Origin: Rhizobium glycinendophyticum | GTDB lineage: Bacteria > Pseudomonadota > Alphaproteobacteria > Rhizobiales > Rhizobiaceae | DNA: 64,000 nt | Direction of reading: 5' to 3' | NCBI RefSeq assembly: GCF_006443685.1 | Contig: NZ_VFYP01000002.1 | Location: 62,001-126,000, forward strand | Shown here: one piece after another, positions 43,124 through 52,630 of the stretch | Layout: each line of letters begins with the position of its first letter | Numbering within the stretch: the stretch's first letter is position 1 | Position numbers and translations under genes: made by a program | The notes under the pieces: model-generated | The model's database searches: none | The model's input: the letters and a program-made list of their open reading frames with translations, nothing else | Told to the model about the DNA's origin: nothing

Positions 43124-44392
43124 GTGAACCATTTCGACTTTCGCGACGGTGTTCTTCACGCCGAAGACGTGTCCATTCCTGAGATCGCACGCGCGGTCGG
43201 CACACCGTTCTACTGCTATTCGACTGCCACCTTGGAGCGTCACTACAAGGTCTTTGCGAAAGCCTTTGATGGCGTTGATGCGCTGGTCTGCTATGCGATG
43301 AAGGCCAACTCCAATCAGGCGGTGCTGAAGACGCTCGGGCAACTGGGCGCAGGCGTCGACGTGGTCTCGGAAGGCGAACTCCGCCGGGCGCTCGCTGCCG
43401 GCATCCCGGCAAACCGCATCATGTTCTCCGGCGTCGGCAAGACGCCGAGTGAAATGGACTTGGCGCTGGAAGCCGGCATCTACTGCTTCAACGTCGAGAG
43501 CGAGCCGGAGCTGGAAGTCCTGAACCAGCGCGCCATCAAGGCCGGCAAAAAGGCGCATGTCTCCTTCCGCATCAATCCGGATGTCGATGCCAAGACCCAT
43601 GCCAAGATTTCGACCGGTAAGAAGGAAAACAAGTTCGGCATTTCCTACGAGCGCGCCCGCGCCGTCTATGCCCGTGCAGCGACGCTGGACGGCATCCAGG
43701 TCTCCGGCATCGACATGCATATCGGCAGCCAGATCACCGATCTGCAGCCCTTCGAAGACGCTTTCCGCCTGCTGCGCGAACTGGTCGAGAACCTGCGCGC
43801 CGATGGCCACTCGATCGACCATGTCGATGTCGGCGGCGGCCTTGGCATTCCCTACAAGGATGACAACAACCCGCCGCCCGAGCCGGACGCCTATGCCCGG
43901 ATCGTCAAGGATCAGCTAGCAAGCCTCAACTGCCGCATCGTTACCGAGCCCGGGCGCCTGATCGTCGGCAATGCCGGCATTCTGGTGACAGAAGTCATCT
44001 ATGTGAAGGACGGCGGCGACAAGACCTTCGTCATCGTCGACGCGGCGATGAACGACCTGATCCGCCCGACGCTTTATGAGGCCTATCACGAGGTGAAGCC
44101 GGTGGTGCTGCAGGCGGCGAGCGCGCCCCGCATTAAGGCGGATGTCGTGGGTCCCGTCTGCGAGACCGGCGATTATCTGGCCCTCGACCGCGAAATGTCG
44201 AAGCCGAAGCCGGGCGACCTGATGGCGGTCGGTTCGGCCGGCGCCTATGGGGCGGTGCAGGCCGGCACCTACAACACCCGCCGGCTCATTCCCGAAGTGC
44301 TGGTGAAGGGCGACGAGTTTCATGTGATTCGCAAGCGTCCGACTTACGAGGATCTTATCGCGCTCGATTCCGTGCCCGACTGGCTGGCCTGA
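43124..44392 (+). CDS. lysA: Diaminopimelate decarboxylase
   Basis: GTG start, 422 aa. PLP lysine in Y-A-M-K-A-N-S-N, the H-I-G-S-Q-I substrate loop, G-G-G-L-G-I-P-Y, E-P-G-R-L-I-V and C-E-T-G-D-Y near the C-terminus. It makes lysine from meso-diaminopimelate. It is likely cotranscribed with lptM and possibly the following TIGR02302 gene. Confidence 0.96.
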   Translation: MNHFDFRDGVLHAEDVSIPEIARAVGTPFYCYSTATLERHYKVFAKAFDGVDALVCYAMKANSNQAVLKTLGQLGAGVDVVSEGELRRALAAGIPANRIMFSGVGKTPSEMDLALEAGIYCFNVESEPELEVLNQRAIKAGKKAHVSFRINPDVDAKTHAKISTGKKENKFGISYERARAVYARAATLDGIQVSGIDMHIGSQITDLQPFEDAFRLLRELVENLRADGHSIDHVDVGGGLGIPYKDDNNPPPEPDAYARIVKDQLASLNCRIVTEPGRLIVGNAGILVTEVIYVKDGGDKTFVIVDAAMNDLIRPTLYEAYHEVKPVVLQAASAPRIKADVVGPVCETGDYLALDREMSKPKPGDLMAVGSAGAYGAVQAGTYNTRRLIPEVLVKGDEFHVIRKRPTYEDLIALDSVPDWLA

Positions 44393-44525
44393 TCCTTCAC
44401 AATTGAGCGATGGGGCGGGAAAAAGCGGCGCTGACGCCTGCCCGCCCTCGTCTTCGCCACAAAGACTGCTATCTTCTGATGTCACGAGCACCGCCATATC
44501 GGCGGCGCTCTCGGAGACCAGACGG

Positions 44526-47207
44526 ATGATCTTTTCCCGCCCGGCCAGCCAGCGGAAAGGCGCGTTGCAGCACGACCCGGCGCTCGCGCGCCGCGTCGGG
44601 GTAAAACGCGTTCTGGCCCGGGGCGTGCTTCTGGCTGAACGGATCCTGCCGCTCTTCCTGCCGATCCTCGGCATCGCAGCACTGTTCGTCTCGCTTGCGT
44701 GGTTCGGCGTGTTCCGCGAACTGCCGGAGATCCTGCGCCTCGGCCTCGTCTTCCTGCTGATCTTTGCCTTCGTCGCTTCCTTCCTGCCCTTCCTGCGCCT
44801 GACCATGCCCACGGCCCGTGAAGCCGACCGGCTTCTGGAGAAACGCAATGGACTGCCGCATCAGCCGGTCGCAGTCCAGGACGATGCGCTGGCGGCCGAC
44901 ACGCCCTTTGCCCGCGCGCTGTGGCAGGAGCACCAGAGGCGCATGGCCGAGCGCATCGCCGCTCTCGACGCGGGCCTGCCGCAGCCCGATATCGCCCGTT
45001 ACGACCGCCATGCCCTGCGAGCCGTTCCGGCCCTGCTCTTCGTGACGGCACTTGCCTATTCCGGCTCCAATGGCGCCGGCACGATCGCCGATGCCTTCCG
45101 CCGCCATGTGGCGGTGACGGAGCAGCCGGCGATCCGCATCGATGCCTGGATCACGCCGCCGGCCTATACCGGCCAGCCTCCGGTTTTCCTGTCGGGGCTG
45201 GGCACGCAGACCTCCGGCATCGTCGTGCCGCAGAATTCCAAGATGACCGTGCGCATCAGCGGTGGCGCGACGGATGAGAAGGTGCTGTTCGTCAAGCAGG
45301 GCGACGGCACGGTGGTCGAGGTGGCAGCCAGCGACCCGAAGGCGGCGGCGAATGGCGCGACGCCGGCGCCAACCGCGCTTCCACCGGCAGCCCCGCAGGC
45401 GGCCTCCGCCCCGGCGGGTGTATCCACTGCCCCACAGGTCGCCCGCACGCACGAACTGGACCTTGCCGAGGCCGGGCAGCTGCGCGTGGCAGATCGCCAA
45501 TGGACGATCGGCGTGACGCCGGACAAGGCGCCCGAAATCGCCTTTGACGGCAAGCCGCGCCGGGCGCTGAACGGGGCGCTCGAGATTGCCTTTACCGCCA
45601 AGGACGACTACGGCCTGCAGAAGGCTCATGCCGAAATTGTCCCGGTGGAGGAAAAGACGGACGCTAAGCCGCTTTATCCGCTGCCGGACTACAAGCTTGA
45701 TCTGCCGCGCCACAATGCCCGTGACATGAAGAGCGTCGCGAGCCGCAACATCACCGAACATCCGCTCGCCGGCAGCAAGGTGAAGATCACGCTGGTGGCA
45801 ACCGATGGCGCCGGGCAGACAGGCCGCAGCGAGCCGGTCGAAATGGTCCTGCCCACGCGCAATTTTGCAGAACCGCTGGCAGCAGCAGTGGCCGAACAGC
45901 GTCAGACCTTTGCGCTCGACACCCGCGAGATGCCGCAGGCGATCGCGCTCAGCGAGGCTTTGGTGATCCGTGCCGACGAGACCATCCCCAATCTCGGTCA
46001 CTTCCTGCTGATCGAGAGTGCCCGCGCCCGCATGGCTCAGGCCAAGGGCGAAGAAGCGCTGAAGGACACGGCGGACTATCTCTGGGAAATCGCGCTCGGC
46101 ATCGAGGATGGCGAGCTCTCCACCGCGGAAAAACGGCTGCGCGACGCCCAGCAGGCGCTGGCGGATGCGCTGGAGAACGGGGCGACGGATCGAGAGATCA
46201 AGAAGCTGATGGACGAGCTGCGCGCCGCGATGAACGACTTCATCTCGGAACTCGCCCAACGCATGCCCAACCAGAGCGGAGAGCAGCAGCAGAACGCACA
46301 GAACACGCTGCGCCAGAAAGACTTGCAAAACCTGCTCGACCAACTGGAGAACCTTGCGCGGTCCGGCAATCGCGACCAGGCGCAGCAACTGCTGTCCGAA
46401 CTGCAGCGCATGATGAACAACCTGCAGGCCGGACGCCCGCAACAGGGCCAGCAGCAGGAAAACAGCGAGGCCCGCCGCCAGATCGACAAGCTGGGTGAGA
46501 TCATGCAGCAGCAGCAGCAGCTGATGGACGAAACCTTCCGCCTCGACCAGGCACTGCGCGACCGCATGCAGCGCGGCGACCCGCAGCAGGGCGAAGAAGG
46601 CGCCGAAGGCGAGCAGCAGGATCTGGGCCAGCAGGGTCAACAGGGGCAGCAGGGCGAGCAGGGAAAGCAAGGCGGTCAGCCGAATCTTGACGGCATGACA
46701 GCCGACCAGTTGCGCGAGGCACTCAGGCAGTTACGGCAGCAGCAGGAAGGGCTCGGCAAGCAGCTCGGTGAATTGCAGGAGGGGCTGAAGGGGCTGGGCA
46801 TGAAACCGGGCAAGGGATTTGGCCAGGCTCAGCAGGAAATGGAAGGCGCGGGCGAAGCGCTCGGCAAGAGCCAGGGCGACCGGGCAGTCCAAGGCCAGGG
46901 CCGCGCCATGGAAGCACTCCGCCAGGGCGCCCGCGACATGATGAATCAGATGATGCAGGCGATGCGCGGCCAGCAGGGTCAGGGCCAGGAAATGGGCCAG
47001 GGTCGAGGCAACCAGAACGACCGCGACCCGCTCGGCCGCCCCCGCGCCACCAATGGCCCGGATTTCGGCGAGCGGGTAAAGGTGCCGGACGAGATCGACG
47101 TGCAGCGCGCCCGCGAAATCCTAGAAGCCATTCGCGAAAAGCTTGGGCAAAACTCCAGCCCCGAAATCGAGCGGCGGTATCTTGAGCGGTTGCTGGATAT
47201 TCAATGA
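44526..47207 (+). CDS. TIGR02302 / DUF4175 family membrane protein
   Basis: ATG 44526 is favoured because it leaves a short lead before the first of two membrane helices (~residues 35-90); a TTG at 44403 is the alternative. 893 aa. After the helices is a large periplasmic-type region, then from ~residue 570 a long Gln/Gly/Met-rich tract (many Q-Q-Q, Q-G-Q-Q-G) with coiled-coil character, ending in a short conserved segment (R-V-K-V-P-D-E-I-D-V-Q-R-A-R-E-I-L). The architecture is that of the alphaproteobacterial TIGR02302 family, whose function is unknown. Confidence 0.88.
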   Translation: MIFSRPASQRKGALQHDPALARRVGVKRVLARGVLLAERILPLFLPILGIAALFVSLAWFGVFRELPEILRLGLVFLLIFAFVASFLPFLRLTMPTAREADRLLEKRNGLPHQPVAVQDDALAADTPFARALWQEHQRRMAERIAALDAGLPQPDIARYDRHALRAVPALLFVTALAYSGSNGAGTIADAFRRHVAVTEQPAIRIDAWITPPAYTGQPPVFLSGLGTQTSGIVVPQNSKMTVRISGGATDEKVLFVKQGDGTVVEVAASDPKAAANGATPAPTALPPAAPQAASAPAGVSTAPQVARTHELDLAEAGQLRVADRQWTIGVTPDKAPEIAFDGKPRRALNGALEIAFTAKDDYGLQKAHAEIVPVEEKTDAKPLYPLPDYKLDLPRHNARDMKSVASRNITEHPLAGSKVKITLVATDGAGQTGRSEPVEMVLPTRNFAEPLAAAVAEQRQTFALDTREMPQAIALSEALVIRADETIPNLGHFLLIESARARMAQAKGEEALKDTADYLWEIALGIEDGELSTAEKRLRDAQQALADALENGATDREIKKLMDELRAAMNDFISELAQRMPNQSGEQQQNAQNTLRQKDLQNLLDQLENLARSGNRDQAQQLLSELQRMMNNLQAGRPQQGQQQENSEARRQIDKLGEIMQQQQQLMDETFRLDQALRDRMQRGDPQQGEEGAEGEQQDLGQQGQQGQQGEQGKQGGQPNLDGMTADQLREALRQLRQQQEGLGKQLGELQEGLKGLGMKPGKGFGQAQQEMEGAGEALGKSQGDRAVQGQGRAMEALRQGARDMMNQMMQAMRGQQGQGQEMGQGRGNQNDRDPLGRPRATNGPDFGERVKVPDEIDVQRAREILEAIREKLGQNSSPEIERRYLERLLDIQ

Positions 47208-47213
47208 GATGGA

Positions 47214-47240
47214 AGAGCGGGGCTTTTGCCCCGTCTCTTA
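47214..47240 (+). terminator. Possible terminator after the TIGR02302 gene
   Basis: CGGGGC (47218-47223) and GCCCCG (47228-47233) around TTTT form a compact hairpin, followed by TCTCTT. The trailing pyrimidine run is imperfect. Confidence 0.5.
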
Positions 47241-47307
47241 CACAGCACGTCCTTCGCGCCCGAGGGCACCAGGAGCGTTTCTAAAATATCGAACGTTTAG
47301 AAATCTG

Positions 47308-47667
47308 TCAGCCCGCCAGCGCCCGGGCAACGGCGCTGCGGATGTCCGGCAGCGCAAAGGGTTTCGACACGACATCAACGATCTTTGCGGCGAGATCGTC
47401 GGCGCGTTCGCGCTGTTCGGCATAGCCGGTCATCAGCAGGATCTTCATGTCGGGGAAATCGGAGGAGGCGCGATGGGCAAGCTCGATGCCGTCCATGACC
47501 GGCATGCGGATATCGGAGAGCAGCAGGTCGTATGAGCCCTCGGAGAGCTTCTCTAAGCCTTCCGCGCCATCGGCGGCCTCATGGGTCTCGTGACCGTCCA
47601 GACGGAGCGCACGGGCGACGAAGGAGCGAAGCGAGTCTTCGTCTTCGGTAATGAGAATTCGCGCCAT
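47308..47667 (-). CDS. cpdR: Single-domain response regulator CpdR
   Basis: 119 aa, a lone receiver domain: E9/D10 acidic pair, phospho-acceptor D52 in L-L-L-S-D-I-R-M-P, the T/Y switch M-T-G-Y-A and K in V-S-K-P-F. The sequence closely matches alphaproteobacterial CpdR, which in its unphosphorylated state directs ClpXP to cell-cycle substrates and is controlled by the CckA-ChpT relay. No output domain is expected. Confidence 0.93.
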   Translation of the reverse strand: MARILITEDEDSLRSFVARALRLDGHETHEAADGAEGLEKLSEGSYDLLLSDIRMPVMDGIELAHRASSDFPDMKILLMTGYAEQRERADDLAAKIVDVVSKPFALPDIRSAVARALAG

Positions 47668-47818
47668 GGTTGAAATCTGCCTCCGTCATGGATTCATTGT
47701 TCAGGCAGGCAAATCACCAGATCTTCCTTGTCGAGTGGTAAACGCCGGACCTTTCGTCCGGCGCCATGGTTAACAAGTCTCTTCGTCGAGGAGACGGATC
47801 GTGCCAGATCGGGACGGC

Positions 47819-48361
47819 TCAGGCGTCGCCGGTGACGACACCGACGAAGGGGAGTTCGCGGAAGGCATAGGCCACGTCCATGCCATAACCGACGACAAAG
47901 TAATCGGGGCATTCGAAACCGACGTAGTCGGCCTCAAACTGTTCTTTCCGCTTTACTTTCTTGTCGAGAAGGACGGCGATGGTGACATTTGCCGCGCCGC
48001 GTTCGTACATCAGCTCTTTGGCGAACAGCAGGGTTCGGCCGGACTCGAGGATATCGTCAATGAGGAGCACATTGCGGCCCTTCACGTCACTGTCGATGTC
48101 CTTGATGATCTTCACGCCCTGCGACACCGTGCCTGTGCCATAGCTGGACAGGGTGATGAATTCGACCTCCGGTGCCAAGCCCACGTGATGCAACGCACGA
48201 ATGAGATCGGCGGCGAAGATGAAGGAGCCCTTGAGCACGGAGATGACCAGCAGGTCGTCGCAGGGACCCTTCATGATCTCGGCGGCAAGCTCGCGATTGC
48301 GGGCGTCAATCTGCTCAGGTGTGAAAAGCGGTTCGATGTTCTTTCCGCGAACGACGGGCAT
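47819..48361 (-). CDS. hpt: Hypoxanthine phosphoribosyltransferase
   Basis: The start at ATG 48361 (MPVVRGKNI) has GAGACC upstream; the frame opens 12 codons earlier. 180 aa. PRPP-binding motif V-L-L-I-D-D-I-L-E-S-G-R-T, N-terminal V-L-K-G-S-F-I-F and C-terminal D-Y-F-V-V-G-Y-G-M-D. Purine salvage. Confidence 0.94.
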   Translation of the reverse strand: MPVVRGKNIEPLFTPEQIDARNRELAAEIMKGPCDDLLVISVLKGSFIFAADLIRALHHVGLAPEVEFITLSSYGTGTVSQGVKIIKDIDSDVKGRNVLLIDDILESGRTLLFAKELMYERGAANVTIAVLLDKKVKRKEQFEADYVGFECPDYFVVGYGMDVAYAFRELPFVGVVTGDA

Positions 48362-48445
48362 GGCGGTCTCCTTGATGCGGGCCGGAAATGGCCTCACCCG
48401 GCAAGCTCCGCCGGAAAGGCACTGCCATTAGCACAGTCGAATGGC

Positions 48446-49096
48446 TCAGGCACCCGCATCTTCGAAGGAAAGCCGGAGTTCCGGCGTTTTTCCCCCAGGA
48501 TGCTGGAGGCGGGCGGCAAGGCCGCGGCTCTGCCCGCCCTCAAGAGAGGCCACCGGCGGCTCGACATAGGTGCTGGCAATGACCTGACCGCCGACGAGTA
48601 GATCGGCCCGGACACGAGGCAGCGCGACCTCACGGTCCGTGCGGTTTTCGACGATGGCGCTGATCAGCAGCACCCGCATGCCGTTTTTGTCCTGCGGGGT
48701 GAGATTGACATGGGTGAGGTCGAGCGGGCGGGCATCGAGTTCGGGATGGCTCGCCCCGCCAAAGGCGAGATGACCGGCAAGGGAGAAGATCGACACGAAG
48801 GCCAATGCGACGATAAGCGCGAAAGAAACTTCGGAAAGGCGCTGCAGCCGGCTCTCGACGGTAACGAAGGCAGTGCGGACGCGGGCCTGCAGCTCGGCAA
48901 CCGGAGACCGGATCTCCGTTACCTGTGTGCGCGGCGCGTCCTTATGCACCTCCCTGATGACGACGAATTGGGCATCGATGACTTCAGCGCCGGACGGGCG
49001 GGAGGGATTGCGATCAAGCTTCCGTCGCGCACGATCCGGCGGCAGGAGGTTCGCCTCGGGAGGGGCAGCCTGCGGCTGATGACGGAATGCACGCAT
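48446..49096 (-). CDS. Single-pass membrane protein beside ftsE
   Basis: 216 aa. A basic, proline-rich cytosolic N-terminus (~95 residues) precedes one membrane helix (S-F-A-L-I-V-A-L-A-F-V-S-I-F-S-L-A-G) and a C-terminal extracytoplasmic domain containing L-L-I-S-A-I-V-E-N-R-T-D-R, the beta-sandwich type seen in FxLYD/DUF3426 proteins. In related rhizobia this position is held by a zinc-ribbon (MJ0042) membrane protein; no N-terminal CxxC is present here. It is divergent from ftsE. Confidence 0.75.
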   Translation of the reverse strand: MRAFRHQPQAAPPEANLLPPDRARRKLDRNPSRPSGAEVIDAQFVVIREVHKDAPRTQVTEIRSPVAELQARVRTAFVTVESRLQRLSEVSFALIVALAFVSIFSLAGHLAFGGASHPELDARPLDLTHVNLTPQDKNGMRVLLISAIVENRTDREVALPRVRADLLVGGQVIASTYVEPPVASLEGGQSRGLAARLQHPGGKTPELRLSFEDAGA

Positions 49097-49240
49097 GGGT
49101 TAGACCTTTCGCACAGCCAAATTCGGGGACTCCGAAACTCGGCGGTTGAAACGAATCCACTCCAGACGTAAATTCAAATGGTTAATGCTTCGGAAAGAAG
49201 CCCTTAAAGCACCGCTTTCCCCGCATGCGTTTACCGGCCG

Positions 49241-49957
49241 TTGACGATCCTCGTTTACGAGCCCCAGACCTCGGATTTGTCAGACTGGGCCCAGCCGTTG
49301 ATCCACTTCGAAAATGTCGGCCTGCGTTATGGGATGGGACCGGAGATTCTCCGCGACCTCACTTTCGACGTGCCGAAGGGGTCGTTCCAGTTCCTGACGG
49401 GACCTTCGGGCGCCGGCAAGACGACGCTGCTGCGCCTGCTGTTCATGTCGCTGCAGCCGACCCGCGGCCTGATCCGCAGCTTCGGCCGCGACATCACCCG
49501 CATCCCCCGCGCGGAGCTTCCCATGCTGCGCCGACGCGTTGGCATCGTCTTCCAGGATTTCCGCCTGTTGGAGCACCTGACGACCTACGAGAATGTGGCG
49601 CTGCCGCTGCGCGTGCGCGGTAAAGAGGAGCAGAGCTACAAGCAGGATGTGATCGAACTTCTGAAATGGGTGGGGCTTGGCGAGCGCATCAATGTGCTGC
49701 CGCCGGTGCTCTCGGGCGGCGAGAAGCAGCGCGTGGCGATCGCCCGAGCGCTGATCGACCGGCCGGAAATCCTGCTCGCCGACGAACCGACGGGTAACGT
49801 CGATCCGCCGATGGCGAGACGCCTGCTTAGCCTCTTCCTCGAACTCAACCGGCTGGGCACTGCCGTGATCATCGCGACCCATGATCTGGCGCTGATGGAT
49901 CAGGTCGATGCGCGGCGCATGATCCTCACCGACGGGCGGCTCGACATCTATGAATGA
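49241..49957 (+). CDS. ftsE: Cell-division ATP-binding protein FtsE
   Basis: 238 aa from TTG 49241; a second TTG at 49298 would give the conserved N-terminus M-I-H-F-E-N-V-G-L and may be the true start. Walker A G-P-S-G-A-G-K-T-T, signature L-S-G-G-E-K-Q-R-V-A-I-A-R-A, Walker B I-L-L-A-D-E-P-T-G-N-V-D. ATPase of the FtsEX complex that regulates peptidoglycan hydrolases at the septum. Overlaps ftsX by 8 bp. Confidence 0.95.
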   Translation: MTILVYEPQTSDLSDWAQPLIHFENVGLRYGMGPEILRDLTFDVPKGSFQFLTGPSGAGKTTLLRLLFMSLQPTRGLIRSFGRDITRIPRAELPMLRRRVGIVFQDFRLLEHLTTYENVALPLRVRGKEEQSYKQDVIELLKWVGLGERINVLPPVLSGGEKQRVAIARALIDRPEILLADEPTGNVDPPMARRLLSLFLELNRLGTAVIIATHDLALMDQVDARRMILTDGRLDIYE

Positions 49958-50951
49958 GCGCGCACAGCCGGAGCCAAAGCAGCAGAAGCGCCGCGTCGAG
50001 ATGACGGTGAGGCCGACCGCGCCGATCCTGCCGCCCTCGAACATCCAGGGCAATGCGCTGATGGTGGTGATTGCCATCATGGCCTTTCTCGCCTGTCTGA
50101 CGCTTGGCGCGGTCTCGATGGTGCGCGCGACTGCGACCGGCTGGCAAAGTCAGATCTCCCGCGAGATTACCATCCAGATCAAGCCGGAAGACGGGCTGGA
50201 TATGGGAGCAGCCCTTGTCAAGGCGCGCGATCTGGCGCTCACCTTCGTCGGCACGCGCGACGGACAGATCATGGACGACAGCGCAACGGCCCGCCTGCTC
50301 GAGCCATGGCTCGGCACCGGCCTCAACCTCGAGGACTTGCCGGTGCCCAGATTGATCGTCGTCACGATTGACGAGACCAACCCTCCGGATTTCGAGGCGA
50401 TGCGGGCGCTTTTGAAAGAGGAAGTGCCGCAAGCCTTCCTCGACGACCACCGCACCTGGGTGAACCGACTGGTGCAGATGGCCCATACGACGGTGCTGAT
50501 TGGCGCCGGCGTGCTGATCCTCGTCTTTACAGCCATGGTGCTGACGGTGGTTTTCGCCACGCGTGGCGCACTCTCGGGCAATCGCCACATCATTGAGGTG
50601 CTGCATTTCGTGGGCGCCGAGGGCAGTTTCGTGGCGCAGGAATTCCAGAAGCACTTCCTGAAGATCAGCCTTAAGGGGGCGGCAGCCGGCGGTATTCTGG
50701 CAGCAGCTCTGTTTGCGCTCGCGAGTTTCTGGCAGAGCCGGTCCTTGGCGACGCCGGAAAGCGATCAGGCAACGGCACTCTTCGGCACCTTCACCATTGG
50801 CTGGACTGGTTATCTCGGCATCTTTGCGACCATGATCGTCATAGCCCTTTTGACGACGATTACGGCGCGGATCACGGTCATGCGGACGATCTACGAGATC
50901 GACCTGATCCGGTCCGACCCATCCCGCACCGACGGGTTACTGGATGATTGA
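49950..50951 (+). CDS. ftsX: Cell-division permease FtsX
   Basis: 333 aa. Cytosolic N-terminus, first membrane helix at ~30-52, a periplasmic domain of ~120 residues, then three C-terminal helices in the usual FtsX layout, with V-L-H-F-V-G-A between helices 2 and 3. Its start lies inside the ftsE 3' end, so translation is coupled. Partner of FtsE. Confidence 0.93.
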   Translation: MNERAQPEPKQQKRRVEMTVRPTAPILPPSNIQGNALMVVIAIMAFLACLTLGAVSMVRATATGWQSQISREITIQIKPEDGLDMGAALVKARDLALTFVGTRDGQIMDDSATARLLEPWLGTGLNLEDLPVPRLIVVTIDETNPPDFEAMRALLKEEVPQAFLDDHRTWVNRLVQMAHTTVLIGAGVLILVFTAMVLTVVFATRGALSGNRHIIEVLHFVGAEGSFVAQEFQKHFLKISLKGAAAGGILAAALFALASFWQSRSLATPESDQATALFGTFTIGWTGYLGIFATMIVIALLTTITARITVMRTIYEIDLIRSDPSRTDGLLDD

Positions 50952-51027
50952 TGACATCTCACATGTTGACTCGCCTTAAAGCCGCCTGTTCCGTGTGAGA
51001 CATGCCGGCGATTCACCCACGAAGACC

Positions 51028-51765
51028 ATGGAGCGGATGACGCGACACGAGCCGCAGAACGAGCCATTCAGCAACGGCGCGGCCCCCGGCCCGAGCGCCG
51101 GCCTGTTTGCGCGCCGCGGCATCATCCGGCGCGTGCTGCGCTATGGCGGCATCCTCGTCCTGCTGGGGATCGCGATGATCGTTGCGGGCTTTCTCGTCTT
51201 TGCCGACCAGGTCACCAATCTGCGACCGCCGGAGGTGGCGAAGGCGGATGCGATCGTCGTATTGACCGGAGGCTACCAGCGGATCGAACAGGCAATCGAC
51301 CTGTTGAAACGTGGCTATGGCAAGCGGCTGCTGATCTCGGGCGTCAATCCACAGACGACAGCCGGACAGATCCGCAGGGCGACCCGCACCTCACCTGACA
51401 TCTTCGAGTGCTGCGTCGATATCGGCTATTCAGCAATTGACACGATCGGCAATGCCAATGAAACGGCATCGTGGATCCGCGACAAGGGCTACCGCTCCGT
51501 TCTGGTGGTGACGAGCAACTATCACCTTGCCCGCAGCCTGATGGAATTGCGCCGCAGCGACCCCGGCACGGAATTCGTCGGCTATCCGGTCGTTGCCTCC
51601 GATCTCAAAACCAAAGCCTGGTACAGCGAGCCGGATGCCATGCGCACCATGCTGTTCGAATATGGCAAGACCATCATCGCCTATGTCAGGGGCCTTATCG
51701 GCTGGAGTGGCGACAAGGGACTGCGGCCCGACGGAGAAATAACCGAATCTGGCCGCAACTCCTGA
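51028..51765 (+). CDS. YdcF/SanA-type DUF218 protein
   Basis: The start is uncertain (GTG 50995, ATG 51028 or ATG 51037); 245 aa from 51028. One N-terminal membrane helix is followed by a DUF218 domain: A-D-A-I-V-V-L-T-G-G, S-G-V-N-P-Q-T-T, N-A-N-E-T-A-S-W and V-T-S-N-Y-H-L-A-R-S. The family includes ElyC/SanA, linked to envelope-precursor metabolism. It lies downstream of ftsX in the same direction. Confidence 0.88.
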   Translation: MERMTRHEPQNEPFSNGAAPGPSAGLFARRGIIRRVLRYGGILVLLGIAMIVAGFLVFADQVTNLRPPEVAKADAIVVLTGGYQRIEQAIDLLKRGYGKRLLISGVNPQTTAGQIRRATRTSPDIFECCVDIGYSAIDTIGNANETASWIRDKGYRSVLVVTSNYHLARSLMELRRSDPGTEFVGYPVVASDLKTKAWYSEPDAMRTMLFEYGKTIIAYVRGLIGWSGDKGLRPDGEITESGRNS

Positions 51766-51832
51766 CCGTGAGTCGGCTTTTGCTGGCGACGCTTTTGGTC
51801 TAAGCACGACCTGCACGTCGAGAGAGCCCTTC

Positions 51833-52624
51833 ATGATTGCCTTCCGGTCCATCCTGTTCAACACTGCCTTCTATGCGAACCTCATCCTTCGGATGATTGT
51901 CCTGTCGCCGATCTACTTCCTGCTTCCGCGCAAGCGCGCCTACTTCATTCCGAAGAATTGGGCGAAAGCCAACCACTGGCTGATGAAGACGATCGTCGGA
52001 ACGACCTTCACCGTGGAGGGACTGGAGAACATTCCGAAGGGCGGCTACATCCTGGCGCCGAAGCACCAGTCCTTCTGGGACACCTATGCACTGCTGCCCT
52101 GGCTCGACGACCCGGTCTATATCCTCAAGCGTGAGCTCACCTGGATTCCGATCTTCGGCTGGTACATTGCCAAGCAGCGGATGATCCCGGTCAACCGCGG
52201 CGCCAAGGGCAAGGTCATGGCGCAGGTGATCGAGCGCACCAAGATGGAAATGGCAACCGGCCGCCAGCTGATCATCTATCCGGAAGGCACGCGTCGCCCG
52301 CCGGGAGCCCCGCCGGAATACAAATATGGCATTGCGCGGCTTTACCGCGACCTGAATGTTCCTGTCGTGCCTGTGGCCATGCATCCCGGCCTGTTCTGGC
52401 CACGGCGCAAGTTCCTGCGCTTCCCCGGCCATTTCACCGTGCGCATCCTGCCGCCGATCGAGCCGGGCATGGACCCGGATGCTTTCCACGACAAGCTGAT
52501 GCATGACCTGGAACAGGCAAGCGACGAACTGCTGGTTCAAACCGCTCGCGACAATCCGGAGCTTCCCTTGCCGCCGACGGCCATACAACGGTTGAAGGAA
52601 CTGGGCGCAGCGAGAGACGTTTGA
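51833..52624 (+). CDS. plsC: 1-acyl-sn-glycerol-3-phosphate acyltransferase
   Basis: 263 aa. Acyltransferase motifs: A-P-K-H-Q-S-F-W-D (H-X4-D), M-I-P-V-N-R-G, I-I-Y-P-E-G-T-R and V-V-P-V-A-M-H-P-G. An N-terminal membrane helix is present. It makes phosphatidic acid. The 3' end is 6 bp from the convergent ChaC-like gene. Confidence 0.92.
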   Translation: MIAFRSILFNTAFYANLILRMIVLSPIYFLLPRKRAYFIPKNWAKANHWLMKTIVGTTFTVEGLENIPKGGYILAPKHQSFWDTYALLPWLDDPVYILKRELTWIPIFGWYIAKQRMIPVNRGAKGKVMAQVIERTKMEMATGRQLIIYPEGTRRPPGAPPEYKYGIARLYRDLNVPVVPVAMHPGLFWPRRKFLRFPGHFTVRILPPIEPGMDPDAFHDKLMHDLEQASDELLVQTARDNPELPLPPTAIQRLKELGAARDV

Positions 52625-52630
52625 CGCTTG

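Noticed and set aside
44469..46670. Minus-strand frame of 733 codons opposite the TIGR02302 gene
   Set aside because: Produced by high-GC codon bias on the other strand; low-complexity leucine-rich translation without domains.
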